Origin: Aotearoamyces nothofagi
Taxonomy: Eukaryota; Ascomycota; Leotiomycetes; Leotiales; Tympanidaceae
DNA: 64,000 bases
Direction of reading: 5' to 3'
Assembly (NCBI GenBank): GCA_015345905.1
Contig: JADDTR010000042.1
Location: forward strand, 1-64,000
Shown here: positions 10,170-20,995 of the stretch, one piece after another
Layout of the letters: each line of letters opens with the position of its first letter
Position numbering within the stretch: position 1 is the stretch's first letter
Translations under genes and position numbers: made by a program
The notes under the pieces: model-generated
The model's input: only the letters and a program-made list of their open reading frames with translations
Told to the model about the DNA's origin: nothing
Database searches by the model: none

Positions 10170-12210
10170 TATGCCATATAGTCAGGTGGTAAATCAATCC
10201 AAAAGATAGCGATTCCAACTCCCAGCATAAACCAGAAACTTCAGTCATTTTGCTATACCAGTGCCTGGCAATTATACGATGATGCAAGATGTACCTTCGA
10301 GTCTCTATCAAATCTTTGTACCGTCTCTCCAATGACGAAACTCTATCCCACATTTATACAAGTGATCGAATTCCTGCTCCACTTTCTACATTTTTCTTTC
10401 ATCCTCCCCGATTTGGCAATCAAGAGAAAAGAGAGGAGCATACAAGAGGCCGCTTGCAAAAGGCTCTATCTCACGGTCCGAAATGAACTATTGAACATCC
10501 GCTAAACAAGTCTATCGTCGTCTGAGCTTATTTCGAGACTCCTAGATTGGATCATTTCTATATTATATTGTTGCAATTGTAGATCACCTAAGCGGTTGGC
10601 TACAAATCTACAGGTTATATATACTGTTCCCGTCTTATTCCAGCTAGGACTTCTGAGCCCCTGTTATTCGGAATCTGACCCTTTGAGCTGCTTTCCTCTA
10701 TATAAGGGTTCTTTATATAAATGAGGATATACTTGTATATCCTAATTTATCTTTGTAGCAGTGTAAATAGCCTGTAAAGAGTTACCAGGTGTCGCGATAC
10801 CAAAGGGCAACATGAATAGGGGTATTAGGGGTAGTTAGGCACGTGCATATAGTCACGTGTATATACTCCATTGCTTCCGAATGTCTTATTTGCCGAGCCT
10901 CCGGCGAACGCCTAGAGAGACTCCTACGCTATCCTTTCAGGGCCTTTAAATAGGAGGAGTTCCTTACGTAGGACTACTGAGGTAGGTTTACTCGATATAG
11001 AGTTACTAGGTTTTACTAGCGAAGCTCTATATAGTTGCAAGTATACTGTATATAGAGGCTGATTCTAGAGAAATCCTGGTAGGGAATCCCTCCTATTTAC
11101 ATAGCCTATAAGGACACCGTAGGTGATGCACTAGATGTTCACCAGTGCTTCAGCCATACAAAAATATCTACTCAGAAACATAGAACGGTTGCATGTAACT
11201 TATTACCCGTGACCACCCCTTCAGCCTATAGGCCTTCGGCATCGTGACATTAGTGTATTCTTCGGCGGATCAGTAGGATCAAAATCATATTCAATCAGGA
11301 ACCTCAAGCTTGTATATAGTATATCAGACAGAGTACCCAGCTCTCTTGAATCTGTCGTATGTAACGGATTCGCTCTAGTCTTATATATAAATCACGTGTA
11401 TATACTAGTATATCTAACACCTCCACGTCTATTCCTCCCTATAGCGATAATGACGATCTTATTCGTAGGAAATCTCTGCCCTCTCATCCTCTCTGGGTGT
11501 CTTGTTCTGCAATCTCGTTCTTCTCGGCGACAACTTTTACTTCGCGGGAGGCGGAGGCGCTTTCAACATGGAGGCAAAGTCATCTCCCGGAACAGGGAGC
11601 TTAGGGTGCTTGGCCTAAAAGTCACGTTGTTAAGCAAGATTCCAGAAGTCCGAGAGCAAATAAGCCGGAGCGCACCTTCCAGTGAATCGTCATGTTATTG
11701 TAGTTGTCTACTTCACTCTTGCAGGTTACCTATATCCAAGTCAGCTGACCGATGGTATTTAGAGATTGGATAAACTGACGCATTGATACTTCATGCCTTT
11801 GTCCTTCTTCAGGGTGGAGTTGCCTCCCTTCTTGGCTGCTGCTGCTGCCGCCTTTTGTTGCGATTCTATCTATAAGCTTATTAGTAACTTGATGCCTGGC
11901 CAAGAATATTACAAGGGTCTCATGTCAAAGGTGAGCACCTTTTGGAGACCGCGAGCCATGACAGTAAGTTGGCTTTGTTATCGTAAGACTTCAAGAAATG
12001 CAAGGACAGAGTAGATCTGACTAAAAAGGTATAAAGTTAAAGTCGGTATAATAGTTGTCAGTACAGTCGGTTTGGTTATAAACAATAGAAGTAGTATATA
12101 TGTTCGTCTCGGAAAATTGCAGCGAAAACATGTGGCGCGAAATATAATGCCTAATTATTGAGGCACCGATATGACCTGACTTGATATCCCGTGACATATT
12201 AAAGAAATCG
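10170..12210. other. Gene-free interval with decayed sequence
   Basis: About 2 kb without a supportable gene. Between roughly 10680 and 11420 there are AT-rich segments and two copies of TCACGTGTATATACT (about 10853 and 11391), the latter next to an inverted TGTTAG. This could be an old LTR-type remnant, but no second terminus or target-site duplication was found, so no element is called. Open frames at 11396-12014 show no family resemblance. Confidence 0.4.
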
Positions 12211-12915
12211 CTACACCTTTTCCCTATAATCTCGTGACATCATTAAAACCCATTTTCTCGCTGTATTTCACCAGCCTTTAGAGTGGTTGGCAAGAGATTC
12301 AGGTGTTATAGTCCAGTCTATCGACGGAAATATCCAATGAACTAATTATATTAATTAGACCAGGGTTATAGACAAATATTACATTCAATATTTGGCGGTC
12401 TCTTCAGTAGTTTATATTGAGGCCTAGCCAACTCTCGCTCTCATAATGATAGCGTTTGCTGATTTAGTATAATACCGAGGGAGGCTCTTGGATTCTGCAG
12501 CCAGAATACCTCGAAATAGTCTTGTGGTATAGATACTTTGACATACGTTAACTTTTTATATTCAAGGCTATCTTATTCTCAAGCTCTAAGAGTCAAGTAT
12601 ATACAATAGTATCTATTGTCTCGCGGCGAAGACTACTCCAGGTATATAAGACCTAAGCCGCTATACCTTTTCCCAATATCTCGTGACATCATTACAATCC
12701 AGCCTGCCTTGTTGTATTTCATCGGCCTTTGGAATGATTGACAAGCGGTTTAGATGTCATAGTCTAATCTATCGACAGAAACATCCAATGGATTAATTAT
12801 ATTAGACCGGGTGCATAGACAAATATTTTACTCAATATTTGGGGGCCGTTTCATTAGTGTGTACTGAGGCCCAGTCATCTCTCGCTCTCATAGGGATGGC
12901 GTCTGATGATTTGCC
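12211..12915. repeat. Tandem duplication, about 450-base period
   Basis: The segment from about 12211 to 12470 and the segment from about 12661 to 12915 are diverged copies in direct orientation, offset by about 450 bases. Both hold a TCTCGTGACATCATTA block, a CTATCGAC block and a CTCTCGCTCTCATA block in the same order. The right copy contains the stop codon and last codons of the BIM1-like gene. In the left copy the matching frame is lost after an ...MRAR-like stretch, so it is a non-coding relic of that gene's 3' end plus its downstream flank. Confidence 0.75.
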
Positions 12916-13833
12916 ATTCCTCAACTTCCTGACAGCACGTTTCCGGAGGAACATGAACGCACAGATACCAATGATAGCAACGGCACCTACGACGACGCCG
13001 ACGGCGATACCGGCTTTCGCGCCACCCGATAGCTTACTGCTACTTGAGCTCGAAGACGTAGTGCTAGAAGCTGCAGTGCTAGTAGCCGCGGCTGTACTAG
13101 ATGTTGAACTTGCGGACTCCACCGCATCGTCTGATGCACCGGTAATGGTTGCGTTAAAACATGTAACGCTGGTTGTAAAGTCACTTAGGTCGACGAGGGT
13201 CTGAGGGATTGTAAGTAATAGATCAAACAGATATAATACAAGGCCTTACAATATCGGCACAAGCATAGAAAGTTTCGTTGCTACTGCTCTCGTATGTCGA
13301 GGTATACTGGAGCTGGAGAGTAGCATTCGTGCCTGATGTTGCAACTTGTGATGAAATATTGAAAGCGGTATAACATTGGTGACCGGCTAGAACGTCACTG
13401 ACGCTGTATGTTAACTCGGAGGTAAAATCCGTGGCGATTGGGTCTACGAATGCTGTTAATACTCCTTCCACGCTCTGAGGAGTTACGGACTTACCATTGG
13501 AATATGCAATGCGGATAGTAACGTCATAAGCTTCGTTAGCAATGGCGAGCTGGATGGTTCCCGAATCTGTTGCAGTCAAATGGTTAGAAGTAGTTGCAAG
13601 GACAGTCCGCGGAATGAAGATTCACCAAGAGGGAAGTCAGTTCTTGTGCCAACCGTGGCATTGCTTCCACATGGACCTGTGTTTTGATACTCCTCATACC
13701 AAGCCCGTTCATCAGGCCAGACAAAGTCCATAGGTGCCGTGACGGTTTCCGTAGTTGCAGCTGTCAGGTAAGGCAGACTGAACACCGCAAGGGCAGCAGC
13801 ACTAACGGCTGTGCGAAGAGTATTGGAGAACAT
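12832..13833 (-). CDS. BIM1/X325-like cell-surface membrane protein
   Basis: Three exons, 13833-13626, 13566-13250 and 13200-12832, give 297 aa. Introns are 59 bases (GTGAAT...CAACAG) and 49 bases (GTAAGG...CCTCAG). The order is: signal peptide (about residues 1-24), a BIM1/X325-type domain (TGPCGSNATVGTRTDFPLDSG through GHQCYTAFNIS to FYACADI), a Ser/Thr-rich stalk, one transmembrane helix (AGIAVGVVVGAVAIIGICAF) and a basic tail. Family members are extracellular copper-binding proteins related to LPMOs and usually carry a GPI anchor and an N-terminal histidine in the mature protein. Here the predicted mature start (TTETVTAP...) has no histidine and the anchor is a transmembrane segment. A copper role is therefore uncertain. 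Its 3' end is part of a tandem duplication. Confidence 0.8.
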
Positions 13834-14560
13834 TGCGAAAGATAATATCAGATAGTGATAGCAATGACTGAGACAGCGGGGTGAACGCGGTGACAAGACA
13901 GAGATCGACTGAGGTTGAGTGAGATTCGGGGATAGAGGGCTCGAGTGTCTCTGAGGCGACACCTTGCTTTCTTATGCCCGTGATGGAGAGATGCAGAACG
14001 ATTGCGGGCACACTTGAGCGGTGATAACCATACAGAGCCTAGGAGTCTAGCCAGCCCCGCGCAGCCCGAACAGCCCGCACAGCCTGCGCTGGCGCCCTCG
14101 CTGGCGCTTCGCCGAGAGAACGGTGAACCAGGTAGCTTCTAAGAAGGGCATGATGGCAGAACGGCACCATGACACAAGTGTTCCGTCTGGCGTGCAAAGC
14201 CTTCTACAGCGCTATCGATTCTGGGCTCAAGCCTAGGCAGATAGGGCCAACTTCTCTCAGGAACCAAGCGCGCGGTCGTCAAAAGAGTGGCTCCTTTTTC
14301 GGCTAAAGAGCGAGGAACATCGAAGAGCATCATTGTCAATCGTATTGAAGCGCTACAAGAACCCCTCATATTTCCTGAGGCTCGAGCAGGAGAAAGACCA
14401 GGGGAGTTTGATGCAATGTCCAAGCTTCATCCACCAACTTTATTCTAGCTGAGATATCGTCGTTGTAAGACAGCGCTGCACTTCGGGTTAACTGTGCCTG
14501 GTGCTGCCACCTTTTGGGGCGGCGGCCGCATGCCAATCCAAAGCTGGGCAGCATGCCCGT

Positions 14561-14612
14561 ACAGGCAACGCAGGCAGCGCAGGCAGCGCAGGCAGTGCAG
14601 GCAGTACAGCCT
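14561..14612. repeat. 9-base minisatellite (GCAGGCAGY)
   Basis: About five copies of GCAGGCAGC/GCAGGCAGT, ending in a CTGTACTGTACTGTAC run just after 14612. It lies in gene-free GC-rich sequence. Confidence 0.8.
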
Positions 14613-14668
14613 GTACTGTACTGTACATACGTTAGAAGGACATGGCAGACACTGGCCGGCTACCTGGT

Positions 14669-14709
14669 AGGCATAGTTAGGCACAGTTAGGCACAGTTAG
14701 GCACAGTTA
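14669..14709. repeat. 10-base minisatellite (GGCACAGTTA)
   Basis: Four successive copies of GGCAYAGTTA, the first with GCATAG. Similar GTAGGCAC pieces follow to about 14765. Confidence 0.85.
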
Positions 14710-15648
14710 CCTAGGCAAAGCAGGCGCTGTAGGCACTGTAGGCACAGTGCCAGTGCGTGCCTACTGCTGATGTGGTGTAGTAGCGGGCCAAGTGCCGAGC
14801 AATCATCAATCAGTGACTGTAGGTGCGTCGCCTATCCCATCACCTATCGTCCGATCCTATCGTGTTCTGTCGCATCCGGGCCACGCTCACGCCATTCGCT
14901 CCTTGTCCTTTCCTGGCTGGCGAGGAGGCGGAGAGTGCGCCCTTCTAGAAGACGCAGACCGCTTATGCATTCTCGCTATACTTGGCATGGAGGCTGGGAA
15001 AAAAGTGGCGCCCTTTTGAGCGACGTAGTTGGAACCTCAAAAGAGACTCACGGTATTCAATCCCAGTACAGCCCTACAAAAGAGAGCTCGAATCTGCTGG
15101 AACTCCGGCGCGACAGATAAAAGAAGCAAGCTGGAACGTCTACAAAAATTTACCCACTAATCATTTGTAGTGGTTGAGATACAAAAGTGCCAGGTAGCAG
15201 TCTGAGTCTGGGTCTCGACAAAATACAGTATATATTCAAGTGTGCCACTTTTTTTTTACCCGCGTTCTTAGTAATCTAGGGCTCCGGCTTGGTTCCTTGG
15301 TACTTGTCTCTTTCCTCCGTTTGTCGGCGACTTCAGTGCATATGAAGAGAGCAGAGAGCGCTAAGAGGGCTTACTATAGTTGGTTTGCAGGGTTGGCGCC
15401 CTTGCCATGGTAGTAATCTAATCAAATCAATAGTTTTCGGTTTGTCGAGTTAATCAGATCCATCAGATAAGCCAAGGCCGCAACGACAAGGAAGCCTCTG
15501 CGCACATGTAAACGCCGAGGGAGGCTGACCGAACGAGTGCTCGCTACCTCTCTGCCTCGCTCTCTTCGCCGGCTTTGGCCGGGAGAAGGGAAGCAAAATT
15601 CCGAGAGATGGCGGTTCCGCGTCGCGCCTGCTACACCATACATGGAAG

Positions 15649-15906
15649 CCGGACCCATCCGACGCGTGTGCATCTCCACTTCGACGACCTGCCACAGACT
15701 GTGACAGGCTGTGGCAGGTGCTGCAGGCTGCTGACGGCCGACTTGGCATTTCCTAATCAGATGCGCTGATTAGATAACGAGCCGGACCCATCCCGACACC
15801 GACGCGTGTGCATGTGCATCTCCGCTTCCACACTCCCACTCCCACCCTTCCACCGTCTGCCACCGGCTGCTATCCGATTTTCTAATCAGATTTGCAGATT
15901 AGATAT
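15649..15906. repeat. Diverged tandem duplication ending in hairpins
   Basis: Two units (about 15649-15777 and 15781-15906) each start with GCCGGACCCATCC, contain GACGCGTGTGCAT and end with a CTAATCAG...GATTAGATA segment. The first end forms an 8-base-pair stem, CTAATCAG/CTGATTAG, with a 5-base loop. The second keeps a 6-base-pair stem, CTAATC/GATTAG. No coding frame spans the units. Confidence 0.7.
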
Positions 15907-17135
15907 AGTAATGCATACAATACTGTACAGTAGCTGGCACGAGTCGGTGGACACGGCGGATTCGCTAGATCTGCAGACCAGGCACCGCTCTAATCTGGGG
16001 TCCAGCCCTATCACTGTGCTAAATACTAAATACCCCGATAGAACTCTAGCCCAGTGCTGCTGTTGCTCAAGTCAATGAATTCGTCTGCTTGGTGGAGTCG
16101 CAGACGTGGTGAGGACTAATCGCTACAGAAGAGGATTTAGAGGATAGCATCACCGCTCACGACTTCCGTGCGTATTCGCTAAAGGCTTCTGTCACCCGGC
16201 TCGGAAGTGGCGAGACTTGGGTGGGGAGGCCGTACGGCAGGACACTTACGGAGCAACATCCACCAGCCGCAACATGGTCTGATATATCGCGCATCGGCCA
16301 GATTCGTCTCTCCGCGTACTCGTTTCTGGCCATGGCGTTGCGAGCTGCCAAGGTCCGGTCAGGTAAGGGCAGGTAAGGAAGGTGGCACGCGCTCGTCCAA
16401 AAAAGCGGCACACTTTCGAGCCAAACTGTGAGGCCAAACCGTGAGAAAGATCGAGGAAGCCTCGTTTTCAGTCCTGTTGCTCCACAGCTGACTGCATTTG
16501 AGCAGTATCAAGGTCGGGAGCAGTTTCACGTAAGGTCCAGATTCCGTTGATCCGCTTTCTATTACAGTTGGGAGATGGATGTTGCAAGAGAGTACATTTT
16601 AGGGTGTGCCTGGCGCCACCCTTTTCGTCACCCGCGTGGGTGGATAGTGGGAACTCGATACTGCGCTCCGGACTACCTACCTGTATCCGAGAGGACAAGA
16701 GTCTTCCAGCCCCGGCGGACCACGGTATCTTTCGCATTGCCGTGGTGCTTTACGCTTCACAGGGCCTTCTAGCTACGGTGCCTTGGAGAGAAGTATAGTA
16801 TTTCCCTCTTTAGCCAGTCTGGAGGCGGGCAAGGCGAAGTACATGCCTAGCTGCCTACCTCTGTGACTACTACAGTATAGCCCCATTCGAAGCAGCAGGC
16901 TAGGACATAGGTACCTTAACTTGTGGCCGCGAGCGGGCACAATACCGTGCCTTCTGTCTGGTGCTCTTTATAAAGAGAAGACTGCTTCATATGTCTGGGA
17001 GCCCTCTACTGTACACTTTTTTCCTCTGCCTGCCACTCTAGCTCTCTCGTGTCTCGACCCGTTTAGATCTGAAACCTATTTCTATATCACGCCTATTCAA
17101 CGTCACCGTCCAAAAAACCGCCTTCTACAGCAAAT

Positions 17136-17810
17136 ATGGTCGCCGTCAGATCCTTTTTCTTAGGAGCCGCTGCCCTGAGCAGTCTTCTCGCAGTAACTGT
17201 CAGTGCTGGAGATATCCCTAGCCTCCAAGTGCGCGATGACGACGAAGACGATTCAGAAGGCACCAACCTCTACAACTGCCACGATAACTGCGGTAAGTGC
17301 CCTCCAAATTGTGCCCCAGACCCCTTACTAAGGCTTTAACCACAGGTGAGGCCATCTTGGAGGAGGAAGTCGACGGTTACTGCAACAGCACCATCTTCAC
17401 CACCGACTATGCTGCCTGCCTGCAGTGCTCTGGTCCCGATAACGAGGACATCTGGCAATACTACGGTCCCTACCTAACCGAAGGTGCCGCAGCCTGTGGC
17501 TCCGCGACGACTCCTCTCACCGGCACCCAGGCCAATGTCAGCACTGCGCTGGCGGCCGAAACTGCCACTGCCACTGCTACTACCACCACCGGTGCTTCGA
17601 CAACTACCGGCACTGCATCGCCGGCTTCTACTTCCTCTTCTGCGAGTGCTTCGTCGACGGTTGGTACCCTCGAAATGTGACTGTTGATAAATATACTAAC
17701 AGTATCATTAGAGTTCCTCAGGAGCTGCACGCAATGCTGGGGCCATGAACAGCTTCATTGTTGGTGGTCTCGGTGCCTTGATCGTTTTCGCTGCTGTTTT
17801 CTCCATGTAG
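17136..17810 (+). CDS. Small GPI-anchor-type surface protein
   Basis: Three exons, 17136-17292, 17346-17659 and 17712-17810, give 189 aa. Intron 1 is GTAAGT...ACCACAG (53 bases). Intron 2 is 52 bases with an unusual GTTGGT donor; it was chosen because only that join restores the C-terminal hydrophobic frame. The protein starts with a signal peptide (MVAVRSFFLGAAALSSLLAV), has an acidic stretch, a Cys-containing domain (NCHDNCG, GYCNS, AACLQCSG, AAACGS), then a Thr/Ser/Ala-rich stalk and a hydrophobic tail starting MNSFIVGG, as in GPI-anchored wall proteins. I do not recognise a named family. It is likely at the plasma membrane or cell wall; the role is unknown. Confidence 0.75.
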
Positions 17811-17939
17811 ATTCTGAGTCAGTACCTACCAAAGAGCTGTATGCAACAACGTAGTTTTAGTTACGGAAGGAAATCTAGACTATTAGCTTGTATCTTAAAA
17901 GGAGCTTATCTGTAGTTCATATGGAGAATTCTCTATTCG

Positions 17940-17963
17940 ATATATATATATATATATATATAT
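17940..17963. repeat. (TA)n microsatellite
   Basis: A run of about 12 AT dinucleotides downstream of the GPI-type gene. Confidence 0.9.
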
Positions 17964-18037
17964 GACCAATTACCAAATGAGCTACATTATCAAACCAGTG
18001 TGTTACTTTCTATCATATTCTAGATTAACTAATCAAA

Positions 18038-19354
18038 TTAATTACCTACAAAGCGTTCCAACAGCCCGACCTTCCATTCTTTAAACATCTTTACACTAGG
18101 CGGCAAACTCTCTGTACTCTGTTGCAACATACTTTCTAGATCCTCCATCACCTTAACGGGCAACTTGACCTCCTCAACGGCCATGCTAGAGCTTTCGAGC
18201 AAATTAGCCATCTCCGTCGCCTTGATCGGCTGGTAAAACAGCTTCATTACCGGGGTTGGCCGCGAGCTTGACGAAGAAACTGTGATCTTTGGTGCAAAAA
18301 CCCAGACATTAAGAATCGTGGATGCATGTATGACGAACTTGTTCACTGCTTGTGAGGAGATTTGCGAGAGAAGATGGGCGGTAAGGAAATACGACATTGG
18401 CGGGGTTTGATCACCAAGGGAGAGACTCCATTTATAAAGACGGTAACCAGCTGAAGGGTCGAATATACCGATGGGACTATTGCATGACCTGCAAAGTAGA
18501 TCGTTTGATGCGAGTGCCTGAAAATGTCAGCAATGTTCCTCGCGCTTATCCCATGGGCTTCCAGTATCTTGAGGAAGATATGGAGAAATGCCGAGGTATT
18601 GAAACCTCCAAATCAAGTAACCCATCGTGTTAAGAGGGTAGCCAAGATTAGAATGGTAACGGGGATTTAATGTAGGGCAGTTGTATCGGTGACCATGTCA
18701 TTGATTGGCCTGGCCTCCTTCTTGATACCCCAGTAAAGAAATATTCCTTACCTCTATCCCGGAGCAATCATTCTCATGGACGAGAAAATAAGTCAAATCG
18801 ACAAAACCAACACCCGGCCTGGCAGTGAAGCTATTATTTGCCCCGTATCCTCGACCCGCTAACCTTTCCTCACCTTTCGTGTTATCCGTAGGCTTGTGAC
18901 AATGCCAGAAATCCATCATCTCGGCCCAATTCTCGCTGGGAAGGTCCTTCCACACCTTGACACCAGCTGGAACTAGAGTCGTCTCGCAGTTTCGGCATCT
19001 TATTCGCGACTCAAAACTTAATGCTCTTGCGGGCCATGGCGCACTCGCAGTCTCAGAGAAATCTGCAGCTGTCGTTGGTATCGTCTGGCAAGCAAGCGGT
19101 ATGCGCCATGAAACCTCCAGTAATCCCAAACTTAGCGGTGGAAGCACAAAGCTCGCGGCCTTTCCCGGAAGAATCAGTTCTGTGATATCTCCGTTGTGCG
19201 AAAGCCGTATCGTGTCTCGCTCTTCCGAAAGCTCCGCCGTGGTCAGCGCATTGCTGGGTGTTTTGAGAGCTGCGATCACCGATATTTGTCGAATGTTGGC
19301 TAGCAACTCTGCATACATCAAGGTCGACAACATGCCTCTCCGTTCTTCTGGCAT
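18038..19354 (-). CDS. HECT-like E2-binding protein (UBE3D/Ipa1 type)
   Basis: Two exons, 19354-18752 and 18517-18038, give 360 aa. The family signature is clear: YAELLANIRQISV near the N-terminus, CRNCETTLVPAG, then VWKDLPSENWAEMMDFWHCHKP, GFVDLTYFLVHENDC, and after the intron LLCRSCNSPIGIFD and GYRLYKWSL. The paired CxxC motifs fit a zinc site. Known members (human UBE3D, yeast Ipa1) bind ubiquitin-conjugating enzymes; Ipa1 also affects mRNA 3'-end processing. The intron is 234 bases (GTAAGG...TTTTCAG), long for this window. It was preferred because the direct reading hits TGA and the join restores the conserved C-terminal part. The start is the first ATG upstream of the conserved block; ATG 19333 is the alternative. 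It is divergent from the next gene, with 241 bases between the starts. Confidence 0.85.
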
Positions 19355-19595
19355 TCCATCGCGAGCTTAATCTGTTGGCCAAAGTGTAAGGTTGACGTTG
19401 AAGCTGTCGTTGGAAAACTCAATTGCGCGTTGATGTCGACAATTAGCGAGTCGACGGACGACCTGCCGACCCAGGGGTGTTCGGAACACTCCACTCCACC
19501 TTCCCCGCAATTCAACAACTTTCCCAACTGTTAACAAAACCTTTGGAAACACCATTATCTCTTCTTTAGTTTCGAATGCAGGTTCAAATTAAATC
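19355..19595. promoter_or_regulatory. Shared divergent promoter region
   Basis: 241 bases separate the start codons of the HECT-like gene (minus) and the questin-oxidase-like gene (plus). An open minus-strand frame runs through part of it but ends in a stop just before the HECT-like start and has no recognisable homology. I infer a bidirectional promoter from layout only. Confidence 0.4.
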
Positions 19596-20995
19596 ATGTC
19601 GGCCCCTATGATAGCATGGATGCCAACGGTCAATCGTGCCTACAAGTACCTCACCAGCGGCAGCTCCCGAGCTCTCCTACACATCAATGTACCCCCCGTT
19701 GAGATCCATGATGTTGAGACGACTCCAGATCATCGACCTAGAACACTCAAGCATCTCCTAAAAGCAAATCATATCAACTTTGCCATTTTATACCACGAGC
19801 TTCGATTTGACAACCACTTGCCACATATTCTTTGCTCGTCATATCTGCTTGGGGCAAACGCCGATCAGCTGCATCAGATCTACGACGTGAATTCGAAACA
19901 ACTGGAGGAGTGGACGGACTCTCCTGCGGAGATAACAGAGCGTGACTGGCAAGACTTCTTGGGCGACAGGAGATATCAAAGGGCATTTGTGGACTTTTTC
20001 GAAGACGAGCTTGCTCTTAAACATGGATACGATTGGAAGGAGGTTGCAGAGGACTTTTTGTTCAGTGGGCCTCATCCATTAATAAACTGCGTAATCAGTA
20101 GCCGTGTGTATTACTGAACCCAATTTCACAGCCTGTCACTGACCTGCAGCAGTCGGCCATCCATTGATTCACCTTGGGTACGCATACGAGTTCTCAAGTC
20201 GAGAGATTGGAATGGAATCTTTAGGATTGATTGCGTCATCATACAACTACCTTCATAAATACATCGACGACAAGTCATATACCAAACCATCACCTTATTC
20301 ATCTACCTCTGTCCTCGAAATTCTACAAAGAGTCTCTAACGACTCTCGATTAGACGGATTGTTCCAAGCTCGTGGAGGGAACAACTTTGCGGACATCTTT
20401 GAACGCCACGAATCACTCCTATTAGAGTATTGGAACGCCTGGTCAATCGAAGATCCCACAAGACAATTCAAAGAGTCTCAAGAAGCAGCCGTCTCTTTAC
20501 TTGTTGCGACTGTGCAACCAGCTACGCATGCATATGACTTCTACTTAGTCCATATTCTCACGACAAGTCACGCTATTAGAATACTCCTGCCTTTGGTCCC
20601 AGAGAAGTTTCATGTTAATCTTGTAAGACAGTGGTGGTTATTAACCCTTGGCGTCTATATTGCGCAATTACGGCCCAAAATTGATGAAGAGGTTATTGGA
20701 AAGCCAGATCTTAAAGGGAAGCATTGGAAATATGTAGAAGATAAGGCAATTTCCGGTCCCTGGGCGACCGATGCACACTACGTAAAAGGTATTTTCAACT
20801 CAACTACTCTCATTTCAGCGTTTACTAACATATGCAGCTCTTCGTGCTATAAAGGAAGCAGCTCTAACATGGGGGGACGTACATGAATGGTATTTGACTG
20901 CAGCTGTACAATTCGCAGATGAGTTCGAGGGTTGGACCGGGTTTGGTCCGTCTGATATTAATGAATCCGCTCTTGTGAAAGGGAAGAATGTATGA
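19596..20995 (+). CDS. Questin-oxidase-like protein
   Basis: Three exons, 19596-20103, 20153-20788 and 20838-20995, give 433 aa. Introns are 49 bases each (GTGTGT...GCAGCAG and GTATTT...TATGCAG). The first join gives LGHPLIHLGYAYE, the best-conserved motif of the questin oxidase/AflY-like family (DUF4243). Also visible are HINFAILYHELRFDNHLPH early on, TQPATHAYDFYLVHILTTSHA-like sequence in the middle, and WYLTAAVQFADEFEGWTGFG at the end. Members act as Baeyer-Villiger-type oxidases in anthraquinone and xanthone pathways, but many lie outside metabolite clusters, as here: no polyketide synthase is in view. The substrate is unknown. Confidence 0.85.

Larger units (their letters stand above)
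13834..17135. other. Gene-free GC-rich interval with minisatellites
   Basis: About 3.3 kb between the BIM1-like gene and the GPI-type surface protein. No open frame has family resemblance, splice support or consistent codon use. It holds the minisatellites at 14561-14612 and 14669-14709 and the hairpin duplication at 15649-15906, listed separately. The final 200 bases before 17136 are pyrimidine-rich and probably the promoter and leader of the next gene. Confidence 0.55.

Noticed and set aside
10853-11420. Possible solo LTR or LTR pair: TCACGTGTATATACT at about 10853 and 11391, with inverted TGTTAG at the outer end of the second
   Set aside because: No matching CA terminus, target-site duplication or internal coding remnant was found. 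Two short shared words are not enough to call an element.
19367-19555. 62-codon minus-strand frame upstream of and in frame with the HECT-like gene
   Set aside because: It ends in a stop before the gene's ATG, and no intron in phase joins the two. It probably lies in the divergent promoter by chance.
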